Shown here: positions 25,542-37,325 of the stretch, one piece after another | How the letters are laid out: each line of letters begins with the position of its first letter | Position numbering within the stretch: position 1 is the stretch's first letter | Made by a program: the position numbers and the translations under genes | The notes under the pieces: model-generated | Told to the model about the DNA's origin: nothing | The model's input: only the letters and a program-made list of their open reading frames with translations | The model's database searches: none | Origin: Ophiobolus disseminans | Taxonomy: Eukaryota > Ascomycota > Dothideomycetes > Pleosporales > Phaeosphaeriaceae | Direction of reading: 5' to 3' | DNA length: 64,000 nt | Assembly (NCBI GenBank): GCA_010093685.1 | Contig: MU006218.1 | Span: forward strand, 1,986,933-2,050,932

Positions 25542-26500
25542 GGCGTCTCGCGCTCACATCACGACTATCACGATCAAAGCTTGGGCTAGAGGGAAATCTG
25601 TACCATATATGGCGCTGGCGATGGGCAATCATCACTTGGCATTTTCGGGGCACTGGCGCTATTCGGTTTGGGATATGGGTGTTTTTGCGGAGGAATTCCT
25701 CTCTGTTGCTTCAGAAGGTGTTTGCATTTGTCTTGTTCCTATACCCGTCAGAAACCCGACACCATACACATCAGACCACCATCTCCACTTCACTCACGTT
25801 CAAGCGTTGTTTTCATTGCACTCGATTCTCTCTCGGCTGTACTAATTGCAACAGTTGCGTCATGGGGTGATCGTGGCTTCCCTCGGAATCTCCCGTTCCA
25901 GCAGTGACTACGTAAGCGGAGACCTGACTAGGCAGCGACGAACCTTTGCCTGAGTTGCCCAACATCCTTCACCCCACAGCTGGAGTACATCATCACACTG
26001 CGAGCGAAAATATGCTCATCTCGTCAGTCAGTCTTCTAGCAATGTCGAGTACAGTCAGCATGTCTGCGGCCCATCACGCCTCCGAAGCACAATCGAAGCG
26101 CGCCTGCCTCGTCCGGACACTGTGTCCTTCGACCCATACACATCTCGTATCGACATTGGTCACGTTACAGCAAATGTCAAGGTATTGATCGGGCATCGGT
26201 ACTGGGGAAACCTCGAATCGATTCAGCGCGCAAGCAACAACTTTTCAAGCCCTAACGGCCAGAGTGAGGCTGGACAGCCATGCTCGCAGCAGCCATGGAG
26301 CCCGATCTAAACAACTCCTTCAAATGCAGACAAACGACCCCAAACTCAAAATGCATCACCTTCTCTCTGGTTCCATACTGTTCGCCGCAAAGCCATCGTA
26401 GGCTTGATATCGAGATCGAGGAAAGGGCGTTCGTTCTTGATCAGCTGGTCAGCATTGTGAAGAGAGGGTTCAGTGGGCGGGATGCTTACTGAGAGCCAAC
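25542..26500. other. intergenic, convergent 3' region
   Basis: No gene seen. Only short unrelated frames are present on both strands. Confidence 0.4.
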
Positions 26501-26738
26501 CTAGTTGACAGGAGTGCCACATTGAGGGCAGCATTTGCCAGGAATCACCCATACGGTATCACCCCGTTCGAGGCAGGCAGGGCAGCGGCGACCCGGGACC
26601 TGAGCAAGTCAGTAAACAGCCAGACAAAAAAAGTATCACGATGCCCATGATCGGAGCACTCACAGGCATGGTCGTGAATCCCTCAGAATCGTTCATGCAA
26701 GGGACAGCGATCTTGTCGATGGGAGTGTGATGACACAT
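26501..26738 (-). CDS. small zinc-ribbon-like protein, 57 aa
   Basis: Two exons, 26664-26738 and 26501-26599, with intron donor GTGAGT and acceptor CTCAG. The first exon MCHHTPIDKIAVPC has Cys/His residues. The second carries CPAC, a 14-residue spacer, then CCPQCGTPV, a zinc-ribbon-like Cys arrangement. There is no signal peptide and no membrane segment. Possible roles include a small metal-binding or RNA-polymerase-associated protein, but no family is recognised. The spliced frame is clean and the Cys pattern appears only after splicing, which supports a real gene. Confidence 0.6.
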
Positions 26739-29700
26739 GATAATCGAGGGTGTCGAGTGTGTTGTGGTGGAAAGTGAGAAGAGTCGAAAGAAGGTCAGCG
26801 AAAGAGTTGAAAGAGGTGAAAGAGTTGAAAGAGTGGACGATGGCGATGTCAATGAATGAGGATGATCGACTTGAATGGCTTCTTTCCACAAAAGTTGGAC
26901 AGCACTTTATACTTGGTCGAAGCAAATTATTGCACAGCTACAAGAGCAAGTCCCTGCTTGCCCAGGAAGCATATCCCGACATGCAGCACGCTTGTGGCGC
27001 CTATAACTCGACGCATCCTCCGGCTCGAGTACTCTGTTTCGATCCGCACCTTTGGTATGCGAGCGAACTTCGGTTGCTGTGTATCGTCTACCATGCTGCT
27101 TTGGGATCCTATGCGCCATATTGTCGCACTCACTTGAGCCGATGTTTCAACTGTTCCCATGGCGTGCTACTGATCGTCGGTATCCTGGCGACGCGGAAGC
27201 ATGTCTGAAGCCACGATCGACATGGGACATGGGGCGTCCAGAATCCTGGGATTCGCCTAATTTGTCGTCGAATCTTTTCATACGAGCAGTCTTCCAGGAC
27301 AGCGATAGTCAGTCCAGACTTTTGGAAGGTGCGAATGTCTCAGATTCCGCTCGTACGCATCTTCTTGCATGTATCACCCAGCAGCAGCAACAATGGCGTG
27401 TTTACCTGCAAGACTACTGCGAAACACCTTTCGAGTCTTGCAAGGTGTAACGGCGGCAAGCTGATAAGCAACAAGGCTCGAGACCGTGTTCCGGAGTGAT
27501 AATGAGAGCTGTCGTTTTTACGAATCTCAGTTTGCGCTACTGAAGCCACGGACCCACTTGTCGTCGCGGCGACACAAGCAAACATCTTAACTAGCAAAAC
27601 ATGCGTCCCACATCTGCATGAACCGTTGCCGTTGGTTCTGGATTGTCAATAAGGCCGGTTTGCTGAGAAGAATTCCCGTGCAAGTATCTACTCTCCGACC
27701 GCTAGGGAATATTGATTGGTCTTTTAATCGTGTCTTCCTCGCAATATGTTTTTGCAGTTACCGGAACATGCAGTCAACCGTTCGGTTGTAGCACTTCTGG
27801 CTACAGATGTTGCACACTGTCAAAGCTTGCTTCACCACTTCAACTCATGCATACTGCAAACGGTCGTCTGTGGCCTGTGCAAGCAATTACATGTCGCTTT
27901 CACCGCTCAGGATTTGTAGAGATCCATCCTTGCATGTTCCCTGTTCCCTGTTCCCCTCATCGCGCGGTGTTCTCGGTCTCGATAAATCGATGGACTGATG
28001 ATTGACTGGAGCCGGGGTCCCATGGTTAACGTGCAGCATCCGGGGATAACGACTGTCGACGCACATACCGCCTATCGTCTTGGCCCAATGCGGCAGAGTC
28101 ATTCTATCGAAGACATGTTAGGCTTCAAGCTCGGCATCATGGTCTTTCAAAAGGTCTCACCACATCGCAACCTCATCTCTTGATGGTCGGATGTACACAT
28201 TTGCCATGGAATACAAAGATTCAGGCCATGCGTTGTCGTTGATACGTTGGGATGCAGTCTGATTGCGAAGATCTGCAGACTAGCTGATATCCTGCGCCAT
28301 CAGTTCTTTGGGCACATTTGTCGATTGCCGGTTCACAGTCAGTCAGCCATGTTTGATGCATCTACCTTTCTAATCCATGCTGAGTGTCTTGGTGGCCTTC
28401 TGTGGCAAATGCGTCTCGGTATGTTCACCTGTAGATTTCAGGTGGCGGTAGCACTATCGGCCCTTTTCTTCGGTAGATGTCACTCATGTATGCGACGACT
28501 GGCAAGCCTGCGCAGACTGAGATGACGATGTTGTGAGAGCCAGGATCCAGTTTCTCGATAGGCCCTGGTCATATCACCAAAAGTCGGCACGAAACTCAAT
28601 CGACCATGAGAGCGGCAAGAGCTGCAGCGGCTATGCGAAACAAACACACCCATACTTGACGATCAAGGTATTATGGGACGCTAAGACACGTAGCGCAGCG
28701 TTTCCGTTGGCCAAGGACATCAAATCGAGGCCCGTCCCGCCCGTCTCACAGGAACTACTGGCCATTATTTCTGTCGTCCCGGATGCCCCGTCTTTGGTCT
28801 CAAGTTCTCGCTGGCTGTAATGCCATTAAGCGAGCAGGCTGATCTCGAACCAATGTTGAGCCGCCCTCGAACTGTGACCACGATCTTTGGTTGCTGTCGC
28901 CATCTTCGGATATGAAGTTACTCTACCCGATGCCGCACAGTACCGGCTTGCAATTCAACGGAAAGTACAGATCGAGTCTGTGACTGCAGAACGATACACC
29001 AAGGGCTTGCGCCAACCGAATATTGATGATCATCATCCTAAGCTGTATGAGACACATCAAAGTTCAGAGAAGGATCACCGCATTTTGAAACAACCACCTG
29101 ACCAAATCATGTCAGGACTGCATTTGGTTTCAACTTCCTCCATGTCGGGCATTCTGACATGCATGTCGCCGTGCAACAACCGTGCCTTTGCTACAAGAAT
29201 ATGTCGCGCTACTCGACCCGAAAACGAACCCGGACGCATGAAGCCATGCACTGCTTCATTCTCAAGACAACACCTCAATACCAGCAAAGTAAAAGTTCCA
29301 AATGGTCTCGTATCATTCAATGTGCTCTCCATCCGACACAACATCGTAGAGTCGACATCAACAACCCATCTTCGACTACGTGCACATGTTTCACACATCG
29401 AGTTGATCGCTAATTTGAACCACCATGTCGGATTGCGCTGCCGACCCACTGATTAACACGACGGCGTTGCTACGTTACAGTATGCAGGTCGCCATGTGTC
29501 CATGCACGTCATTTTCTGTGCATCCACTACGATCGCATTAACGTTTACCAGGTGAGACATACGATACACAAGCTCGCTACCATCAGACCAACCTCTAGCG
29601 ACACCCTGCCGTCGGCAATGCGAGTCGGCTCGTCTTATGTCTCGACAATCGCCGCCGAATGGGTGCGGCGAGGCTGGTAATATCTAGGAATCAAGACGAC

Positions 29701-30744
29701 ATCCGCAAATCTCCAGCACTACCAGTGGTATTACGCACGACTCTGATGATTACAAATTCTGCGAAGCGCTCAGGCAAAACACACACTTACGACTCGCCTC
29801 ACATCCACCGATGACAACTCTTCTTACCGTTCGCATCTTGATCAAACGCGACTGTTCGTACGACTCTTCCAAGACAACAAGACCCGCGCACGCGGTGCAC
29901 CTTAGATCTCCGTTCCACGACATGGCGCGAGCCACGGGCACGATAGCCGACACAGCGCACGAAACAACCTCGTCACTTGAAAATTTTCTTACGTGCACAT
30001 GCTCTTCCCAACGACGTGACTCGGAACGCGTATCCGCTTGGGCGTCCTCTTTCGAACCTCTGTGCAGCGTGCGTCTGTTGTGACTGCGAGCAACATGCAT
30101 GTCATGTAGGGCCGTGATACGACTTGGGTGGCAAGGCATGTTGGACTCGAGCTTTCGGCTAAGAGGCTTTGGAATACTCGTTTCCGTTATTTTCTCCTTT
30201 GCGCTACCTGACTTGCAGTGCGTCGGAAGCTCTCTACCGCAGCCCTGGCACGGCGAAGTCACGTGCACGCTCGCATGGCTTACACACGACATTGCAGATA
30301 CTTTTGTCAGCGAGTATGCATGACGTGGTACTCGACAACGGCGCACTGCAATGATGAACCCTCGAAGCGGTGCGAAGTGTCGGACAGTCGCAACATCTGC
30401 ACTGATCGCATATGGTTGAGTTGAGCAGTAGCAATGTCGCTCTTAATTATGGATGAGCTGAGTGATGTTAATGTCCCTGTTCGTGGTGGAAGTCTCAACA
30501 GCAGTCATGCCTCTCGGTAAGCTGTAAAAGCGAAAAAAAAACTAAGGTGGGCGATTACATGCACGTATGTGGGAGTTGTTATAAATTCTTAATAATCTCT
30601 GTATATATACAGGATACTGTAGTCTTACTATCGGCTTTCGCGACTTATCAAGAGCACGCTACTACACGTTGATGTAAAGACGCGTCCCGCAGGGCGAGTT
30701 ACTTACTTATTATACACAAAGCGAGCGAAAAAAAGAAGGCAAAA
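26739..30744. other. about 4 kb without recognisable genes
   Basis: The longest gene-poor stretch in the window. It opens with four 9-bp repeats (GAAAGAGTT-type, 26800-26835), in the upstream region of the small zinc-ribbon gene. Several long frames occur (about 28887-29456 plus, 29750-30346 minus), but none has motifs, splice support or coding-like composition. It ends in an AT-rich patch around 30590-30620. No transposon ends were found. Confidence 0.45.
26800..26835. repeat. short tandem repeat, 9-bp unit x4
   Basis: Four consecutive units GAAAGAGTT, GAAAGAGGT, GAAAGAGTT, GAAAGAGTG. It lies about 60 bp upstream of the start of the 57-aa gene on the opposite strand, so it is pyrimidine-rich in that gene's sense orientation. 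Confidence 0.8.
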
Positions 30745-30864
30745 ACATACAACAGCGGGTATTCGCCAGTGGTCACCCACCTGACTACTAATCCGCCGGT
30801 ATCCTATTTAACGTGTGGAGAGCAGACGGGATCCAGTGTGCTGAGAAATCCTATGGTCGTATGT
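30745..30864 (-). rRNA. 5S rRNA gene, variant type
   Basis: Read on the minus strand it begins ACATACGACCATAGG and ends CCCGCTGTTGTATGT, whose terminal bases pair with the start. The internal box-C-like part GGCGGATTAGTAGTCAGG and GTGGGTGACCACTGGCG are typical of ascomycete 5S. The 3' end runs into a T5 Pol III terminator. Compared with the copy at 50097-50215, the first 15 and the last 57 or so nucleotides are identical but the middle differs at many positions, so it is either a distinct 5S type (as known for the dispersed 5S genes of Neurospora) or a pseudogene. Confidence 0.85.
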
Positions 30865-31398
30865 GGGAGATGTGTGTAAATTGGTGGTTTATGAACGGGT
30901 GGAACAGAGATGGGAGCGGCCTCGCCACGTCGATACTAGTCTCGAACCACTCCACAATCCAACTCCAACTTTACTTTCTGTCGAAAGTACGACGTGAGAT
31001 TAGCGAGGTGGACACCTCGATGGACTCATCTTGCCTCTACGAAAATTTCGGCACGGGCCATTCAAATCCCACGAGTCACCGTTGCGGTACCCACATTCGT
31101 CTACGATGACCATATCCGGCGATTTAGCCTGACGGCCGAATCGGCCCCCAGAACGGTCACGAATCCTTCGTCGTGATAACAACCTATAGCACGTCGACGT
31201 TGAGCGTGTAAGCGTTATCTGTTCTGCGCCTTTGAGGTAGAAACGGTCTTGCGTTATGTAAGGATCCACTGTCGAGGTTATGGCATCCACATCAGTGGGA
31301 TGTATGCTGCCACGCGGGACGTGACGAGGCTGAGAAAAATGGAGGATCAAAACTGCGCAGCCCGCTCTTCGTTTTACAGTCTCAGCCTTCCTGACACG
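30865..31398. other. intergenic upstream of the membrane sensor gene
   Basis: No gene recognised. In-frame codons precede the ATG at 31399, but they do not resemble a signal peptide. A frame on the minus strand (31000-31614) overlaps the gene start and looks like a shadow. Confidence 0.4.
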
Positions 31399-33171
31399 AT
31401 GGTGTCCTCTTCGCTGCTCACGCTGTTTGTCCATGTTTTGTGTGCGGGGTGGTTGGGGATATGCTCTGGTCATGCGAGTCCAACTGGAATTTCGACACAG
31501 CTGATCCGCCAGAATGCGACGATGACAGTCAGTTCTGGACTCCAGCTCTCCACTACGATGGCTCCGATGCTCGACGACTCCCAGCAAGGGCTTGCCGCTA
31601 GGGCGTACAACCATCTCTTCAAACGAGCGTGTCCGATCACTGCTAGTGGCAAAGCTCAGGTTTGTGATGCTCTATGTTGTGGCGTCAAGACTTTCGGATG
31701 GTGCTGCCGTGGGGACCAAGCCTGTGGCAACGGAGTCAATGGTGGATACTGCGGAGCTTGGACAACGTAAGTCCCCACTTTGCGATGAATATCGTGGAAT
31801 GCCTGGGCTGACGAGAACACAAGCGTAACTGTGCCTGTGGTTGGATTCGTTACGCTCTTCGACGTCAAAACATCAACGGAAGTAAAATCGTCTCCTGGCA
31901 CGACTCAAACCGTTGTGATATCCAGCACAAACGTAGTCTACGTAACAAAATCAGATATCGAAACCGCAACCATAGTCCGAACTATCACAGTGACGGTAGA
32001 TAAACGAAAACGCCGCGCTGCCACAGCCACGCCCAGCTTAACGCTGTCTGCTCAAGTCGTCCACACACCGTCCGTCGTTGTCGCCATTCGTATTGAGCAG
32101 CAGCATGGGCTCGTTGAGTTCTCGAAATCGCCGAATGTACTTCAAGTCTTTAGGCGCCAAACAACCAAGTCCACGGCAACAGTGTATACAACTTCCTATA
32201 CCACCACCACATCGCGACGCACTACTACCTTGACTAGTATCGCTTACTATGCTGTGAGCATTACCACTACGACGCTTATTACTGCGACCTCTACAACAGT
32301 TGTCAATGCGAAAGCTACGGTTACGCAAACTACAACGCAGACGACAACTCGTAGCCCAAGTCCAGTTTTTACGCCTGTTAACACTCCAGTAAATACGCCA
32401 GAAAATACGCCCGCAAATAACCCCGTCACCTCCGTAGTTGGCGGCCCCCTCGTAAACCCAGCAAACAACCCCGGCAGCTCTCCCGCCGCCGGCCCTATAA
32501 GCGGCGCCGTCTCGCCTTCCAGCACAGCTGGAGGTGGAGGCAGCGGTGGAGGTGGCGGTAGCAACCAATCCTCAAACAACACAACATCCTCCAACACCCC
32601 CTCCTCCAGCGGCCTCAGCACCGGCGCCAAAGCAGGCATAGGCGTTGGCGCCTCTCTCGGCGCCCTCCTGCTCGGCGTCGCAGCATTCTTCCTCCTGCGC
32701 CGCAGACGCAAGCAACGCAAAGAAGAAACAGCAGCGATGATCAGCGCCGCCGTCGCGGCTGCAAATACCAACAACAATGATCCGCGATCCCCGCCGTCGG
32801 ATAAATACGCTGCGCATTCGTATCCGGAAGTCGTCCCAAGTACAGGCACCGTGTCGCCGCCGCCGGTGTATAGGAACTCGAATGGGCATGAAATGGGCGC
32901 GGGGTATTCGCCTGCAATGGCGTATGCGCAGCCTGTGTCGGGGCATGAGATGCATGCTGATCATGCGCAGAGTCCGAGGGGGTATGAAATGGGCGCGGGG
33001 TATTCGCCGGCGATGGCGCATGTGCAGCCTGGTGTGACGGGGCATGAGATGGACTCTGCGCCGCGCGGATATGAGATGGGCGCGACGTACTCGCCTGTCA
33101 TGGGGCATGCGCAGCCTGTTATGGGGCATACGGGTGGTGGTGGGTATGATGAGGCTGGGGGAAGAAGATGA
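31399..33171 (+). CDS. single-pass cell-surface glycoprotein, Mid2/WSC-like architecture
   Basis: Type I membrane protein of about 571 aa, two exons (31399-31766 and 31824-33171). ATG 31399 starts a signal peptide (MVSSSLLTLFVHVLCAGWLG). A cysteine-rich module follows (VCDALCC, FGWCCRGDQACGNG). Next comes a long Ser/Thr-rich, presumably O-mannosylated, stalk with TTTT runs, PVNTPVNTPENTP repeats and a Gly-Ser linker. One membrane helix lies at AGIGVGASLGALLLGVAAFF, stopped by LRRRRK. The cytosolic tail holds three or more repeats around GYEMGAGYSPAM and GHEM. This order is that of fungal cell-wall stress sensors, but the Cys module is not a clear WSC domain, so function is inferred only. Confidence 0.75.
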
Positions 33172-33683
33172 TGGGTGTGTTTTGAGGAGGGATTAATGGA
33201 AATGCGAAATGATGGGAAAAGACATGAATCTATGTTACGGATGATGCAACGGAAAAAAGTGATGTAATCGAAATGATGCAAAATCTTCAACAAGGCAAAA
33301 AGAAAGACTGAAGAAAGAACTGTATGAGCATGTGTGTTGTTTTGATGTGCAAAGTGATATCAATACTGCCGTATCGATCTTAGTAAGGGAAAAGATTCGT
33401 TTGACCCAAGACAATTCATGTCCATCCATACAAGACACTAGCACGACAAGAACAAAAAGATACGACAGAGCACCTAGCCTCAGCCACCGCATCGAGGCTG
33501 ATGTCCCTCGCTGCCAGCCTGCCTCGAAGCATGCTGATTTCCAAGTCCCCCCCATCGTTTCTTCTCTTTCACAATGCCACCACCTTTCGCAAACCGTCGA
33601 CCAAGAGGAAACACCTACTCCTTCACATCAGCACAACATCTTCACTCATCCAGGCAAGACTCTAGTTATGGAATGAAGGGACA
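33172..33683. other. intergenic, convergent 3' region
   Basis: Between the ends of the membrane sensor gene and the phospholipase C gene. No coding signal. Confidence 0.4.
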
Positions 33684-36352
33684 TCACCACGTGCCCACCC
33701 TATCCATACTAACCGTCTTCCTGATCCTGACCAGCAGCACGCCCTTGGTCACAACGCCATTCGCGTCGTAGAGATGCAAGATGCGCAGGCCGGGTTGCAG
33801 GCGGTCGAGGCGGAAGCAGGCCCAGGCGGCGAGGTCGTCGCTGAGGCGCTCGTCGTCCATGATTTTGAATCTGCGAGGTACTGGTTAGCTGCTAAACCAG
33901 GAATACTGGAGATACGCGAGACATGGTGCAGCAAGTGATAAGCGGAAATTTTGCCCGAGAAGTGTGCCCTGGCCTCCAGTACTGGGTAGGGAAAGAGGTA
34001 GCGAGAATATGGCGTGGCTTCGCGTGTGGCTGGCTCTTCATATCGGTGAAGGCCTGTGTAATGCAGCTGGCGTTGTACGAGGAACCAGGTATTCGGATGC
34101 TAAACTGTGGATCGTGGCTGCATTGTCGAAATCGGGCAAATGGTCGAGTCGAGTTGAGGAAGCGACGACGCGAGCGAAGACCAGAACGGGCCTAACGGCG
34201 GTGTGCATGTCGCACTAGCAAGAGGATCCGATCCCAGCTTTGTGGAACGTAGATCTGTTCCTCGACCATGTGCGACGTCGGTTGCTGTAGGCTGATCCAG
34301 ATGTGGAAGTGGCGCAGATGAGATTTGCAGCCTTGTTGGTTGGGTCCGGAAATTCTGTTGACATGGCGACCTGCATGTTGCATGTGGAACGCGGGAAGGA
34401 AGAGGGAAAGGGAAAAGGAGAAGTCTAAACTCACCTGACAAAAGTCAATTCTTCTGTAACGCCATGTACGCCCTCAAACTTGATAATCTCGCGTCCGAAG
34501 TCGGGGTTCGTAGTGCGCTGCGTCTTGGTCTTCTTTTTGTACTCGCCCTTTTGGGTCCTCCCATCTCCAGGTATGCGCTCATTATTGCGCTCTTCGTGTC
34601 TCTCAACGTGCAACTCGACCTTCACATATGGCTTGAAATCTTTAGGGTCGTCTTCCGAGGGCGGCAAGGGAATATCTTGGCCTGCAAGAAACTCGATGCT
34701 GAGATCGAGGTTGTGATGTACTACTGCAGTCTTTTGTGTCGCTTCTGTACTGGTGCTGCGGTAGCCTTCGGGCTTGAGGACCCAACCTGGTGTGCCTGCG
34801 AACATGGCCTCATTTTGCATCATGCCACCGTCCCAACGCTGCCAATTGAGCGCTACTATCTGGACTCCGGCGCGCCAAAAGACCGAAGGGTTCAGATTTG
34901 ATGAGTTCAGTCGAAGGCCCTTGGGGTATGCCCGCATGAAGAAGTGCTTGTTGTGCTTGAACAGGCCGGCTGGGTTGGTCTCATGAACTTCCATCAAAGC
35001 CTTCTCCGACAGCGAAAAGACGTGCGTAGGTATGGCAGCCTCTGTTCGGTGTTAGCAATATCCGAACGCCTCGGAATTAGTGCAAACTTACCAGGTGCAT
35101 CAAGGCCCTTGAAGTGATAGCCTCCGAAGTAGATGCCGAGCTTCGACAGTGTGTCAATTACTTTAGGTTTAGGTGCTTCTGGTTTCTTCTCTCCGTCTGG
35201 GCTCACAGCCTCTTCAGACTCGGTTGTGACAGACGAAGCGACCGACTCAGCACTTGTAGTATGCTTCAATGACGGTGCTGGTGCTTGGAGAGTGTTGGGC
35301 ATCGGCTTCTGCACGGCTTCTACAGGCTTCTTGACCGATGAGCGCTTCACCTTTACGAGGATTTTCCTCTCCAGTTCTTTCAAAGTGGGCAGGTTGATCT
35401 GCTCGGAACTTCGTGAGGGATCCAAGGGTAGATCAACTAACAGACCCTTCCAGTATTCGTTCATGAGTTCCACCATAATCTCCTGCTGCTCCGGGCAAGT
35501 ATGCACCTCAAGACTCACGATGAGTGGCAGATTGGATGTCTTGAAAGCAAAATCGCGTATTGTGGCGCAAACAGCTCGGAAAGGTAAGTCTTTGGTCAAG
35601 GTGTATCCGTGCAGGACTCTGGGCTCTGCTCTGTACGTGTAGGAGCTCGACCTCCAGGGCTCGACCCGCTGATCTCCTTCTTGCTGTGGTGACGAGGGTT
35701 GTTGCTTATCTTCCGACGAAGCTCCTTTTCTGCCGAATCGGAGTTCCAATCTTTTGCGGAGGCCCAAACCAGACTTCTCCTTCTTGACTTTGTCTTTCTT
35801 CTCGACTTTTGGGGCCCCGTACTTTTGCATCTCCTCCTCGTCTGAGCTAGAGTCCGAAGGCTCGTCTCCGTCCCAAACATCGATCTCGACACATCGGCAG
35901 CCTCGAAGCAGAACATTCTTGTATGCGTCTGTGCTTGACTCACTTGACAGTTGATTTCCAGTGAGATATGTGTTGTGACTCGAGGAGATGAAGTAGTTGG
36001 AGATTGGGTACGATTCATCGACGGGGTCGGCAGGCTTCATGACGTTGGCGGAGCCTGAGAGGAAGTAGTCGTGGAAATGTGTAACTGAGCCACCTCGAAG
36101 CAGCTTCAGCTCATCTTCTGTGCACTTTTGCTCCTCGCTAAGCCACCGGTGCTGCCCCTCTTGCGACTCGAGCTTGTATTGTTTGGCGAGTTCATCGTGT
36201 ATGGTCTGGAGGTACTTGGTGAATAGTGGAGAGAGTCTGTCGACAATGCGAGCGGCGCTATCATAGCTCGACGCTGTACCGCCGCCGGCCTGGAGTTGAG
36301 GATGATCGAGCTTTGGCGCGCCGAGCTTGGGATCGTGTTGGGACGTCGACAT
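33684..36352 (-). CDS. PLC1: phosphoinositide-specific phospholipase C
   Basis: Hydrolyses PIP2 to IP3 and diacylglycerol at membranes; 684 aa in three exons (35092-36352, 34435-35041, 33684-33870). After an EF-hand-like helical N-terminus, the X box shows FISSSHNTYLTGNQL (first catalytic His) and GCRCVEIDVWDG, and the second His is in SLEVHTCPEQQ. An acidic/Lys-rich linker (SDSSSDEEEM, KVEKKDKVKKEKSG) interrupts X, and a Ser/Pro linker precedes Y. The Y box has YFGGYHFKG, then RAYPKGLRLNSSNLNP and VALNWQRWDGG. A C2 domain closes the protein, reaching into the last exon (LAAWACFRLDRLQPGLRILHL). The second intron is 564 nt, far longer than any other here. Matches the delta-like fungal PLC layout. 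Confidence 0.93.
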
Positions 36353-36959
36353 AATGTGGAGATAGTATTTGTGGAGCGACAACAACAATTGTTTCGCACA
36401 GAATTGCCTTGCCTAGTGCGAAGGGAGGGGTTCGGTGAAGGTGCTGGGTTGGGTGTAGTCAAGGGTTGCCTATATCTGGGGTTGGACTTGGACAGCTCAG
36501 CTCTGCTTGTGACTGTCAGCGCTCCTTCCTTGGTACTCATCAACCTTCCAAATGCAGACAGTATCACTCACAATGGCGGGTCAGCTCACTATCCAACTGT
36601 GAGACATGTATGGTGGGTACTGAAGCTGAGACGTAGTGGTGGAGAAGGTGAAGTGCGGCCCGCAGCGTTGGTGGGCTGTCATCAGCTGAACTTGGCAAGC
36701 CGCTCTAGCCGTTTGACCGCTCGATCGAAACGTGGCAGCCTGCCGCAAATACTTGCTTTTGGCGGCTGCACAACATGGACTGCATCATCTTGATGTTCAA
36801 GAGAAGTTTGCCTGATTTGGTGCCTGACGCAAGTCGCGGCTTGACATGTGCGCGTCGCCCTGCCAAGCCAATGCGACGTCACAGGGTCCAGGGTGAAATG
36901 TCAAAGCTTCCGACCCGTGTGGATGAGTGAATTTACCGCACGACTCATACCGAGCAACT
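36353..36959. other. intergenic between divergent genes
   Basis: About 600 bp between the divergent PLC and cupin starts, with no gene recognised. Confidence 0.4.
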
Positions 36960-37292
36960 ATGGCAAAGTCACGCAAGGAAGCTGAAAGTGAAGTGCGTTC
37001 GTGGGGCTTCGGCCACGTCTTTACTTGGACCGACGGACCGTATGTCTTGATAGTTGTCGATATGTGCATTACGAAATTAACTTTCTCTAGTAATGCCCAT
37101 TATCCGCCACACAAACATAGTGGCGTAACCACACATGTTATCCTCACCGGCTCGTTAACGTACGCGTACCCAAACGACCCGGATGCAAAGAAGGAAACAG
37201 TGGGTGTAGGCGGTCGATGGGACGTCGACGCGAATAAAGTGCATGAAGTCTGGGTCGGCAAGGAAGGATGTACATATGTCATAGGAGAATGA
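36960..37292 (+). CDS. small cupin-fold protein, 93 aa
   Basis: Two exons, 36960-37039 and 37091-37292. ATG 36960 lies in AACTATGGC. The splice links TWTDGP to NAHYPPHKHSGVTTHVILTG, giving the first cupin motif with metal-type histidines (HYPPHKH, TTH), and the second motif follows near NKVHEVWVGKEG. This is the minimal single-domain cupin or RmlC-like fold, often a metal-binding small-molecule enzyme. Substrate unknown. The gene ends only 33 bp from the 3' end of the convergent NUFIP1-like gene. Confidence 0.75.
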   Translation: MAKSRKEAESEVRSWGFGHVFTWTDGPYVLIVVDMCITKLTFSSNAHYPPHKHSGVTTHVILTGSLTYAYPNDPDAKKETVGVGGRWDVDANKVHEVWVGKEGCTYVIGE

Positions 37293-37325
37293 CGACGCGA
37301 CTGCTGTCAGTCAAAGTATATACAC

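Noticed and set aside
28887..29456. 189-aa plus-strand frame
   Set aside because: Overlaps a similar-length frame on the opposite strand; no family features.
29750..30346. 198-aa minus-strand frame
   Set aside because: No motif, no splice support, composition resembles random sequence.
31000..31614. 204-aa minus-strand frame overlapping the membrane sensor start
   Set aside because: Covers the signal peptide region of a well-supported gene; no motif of its own.
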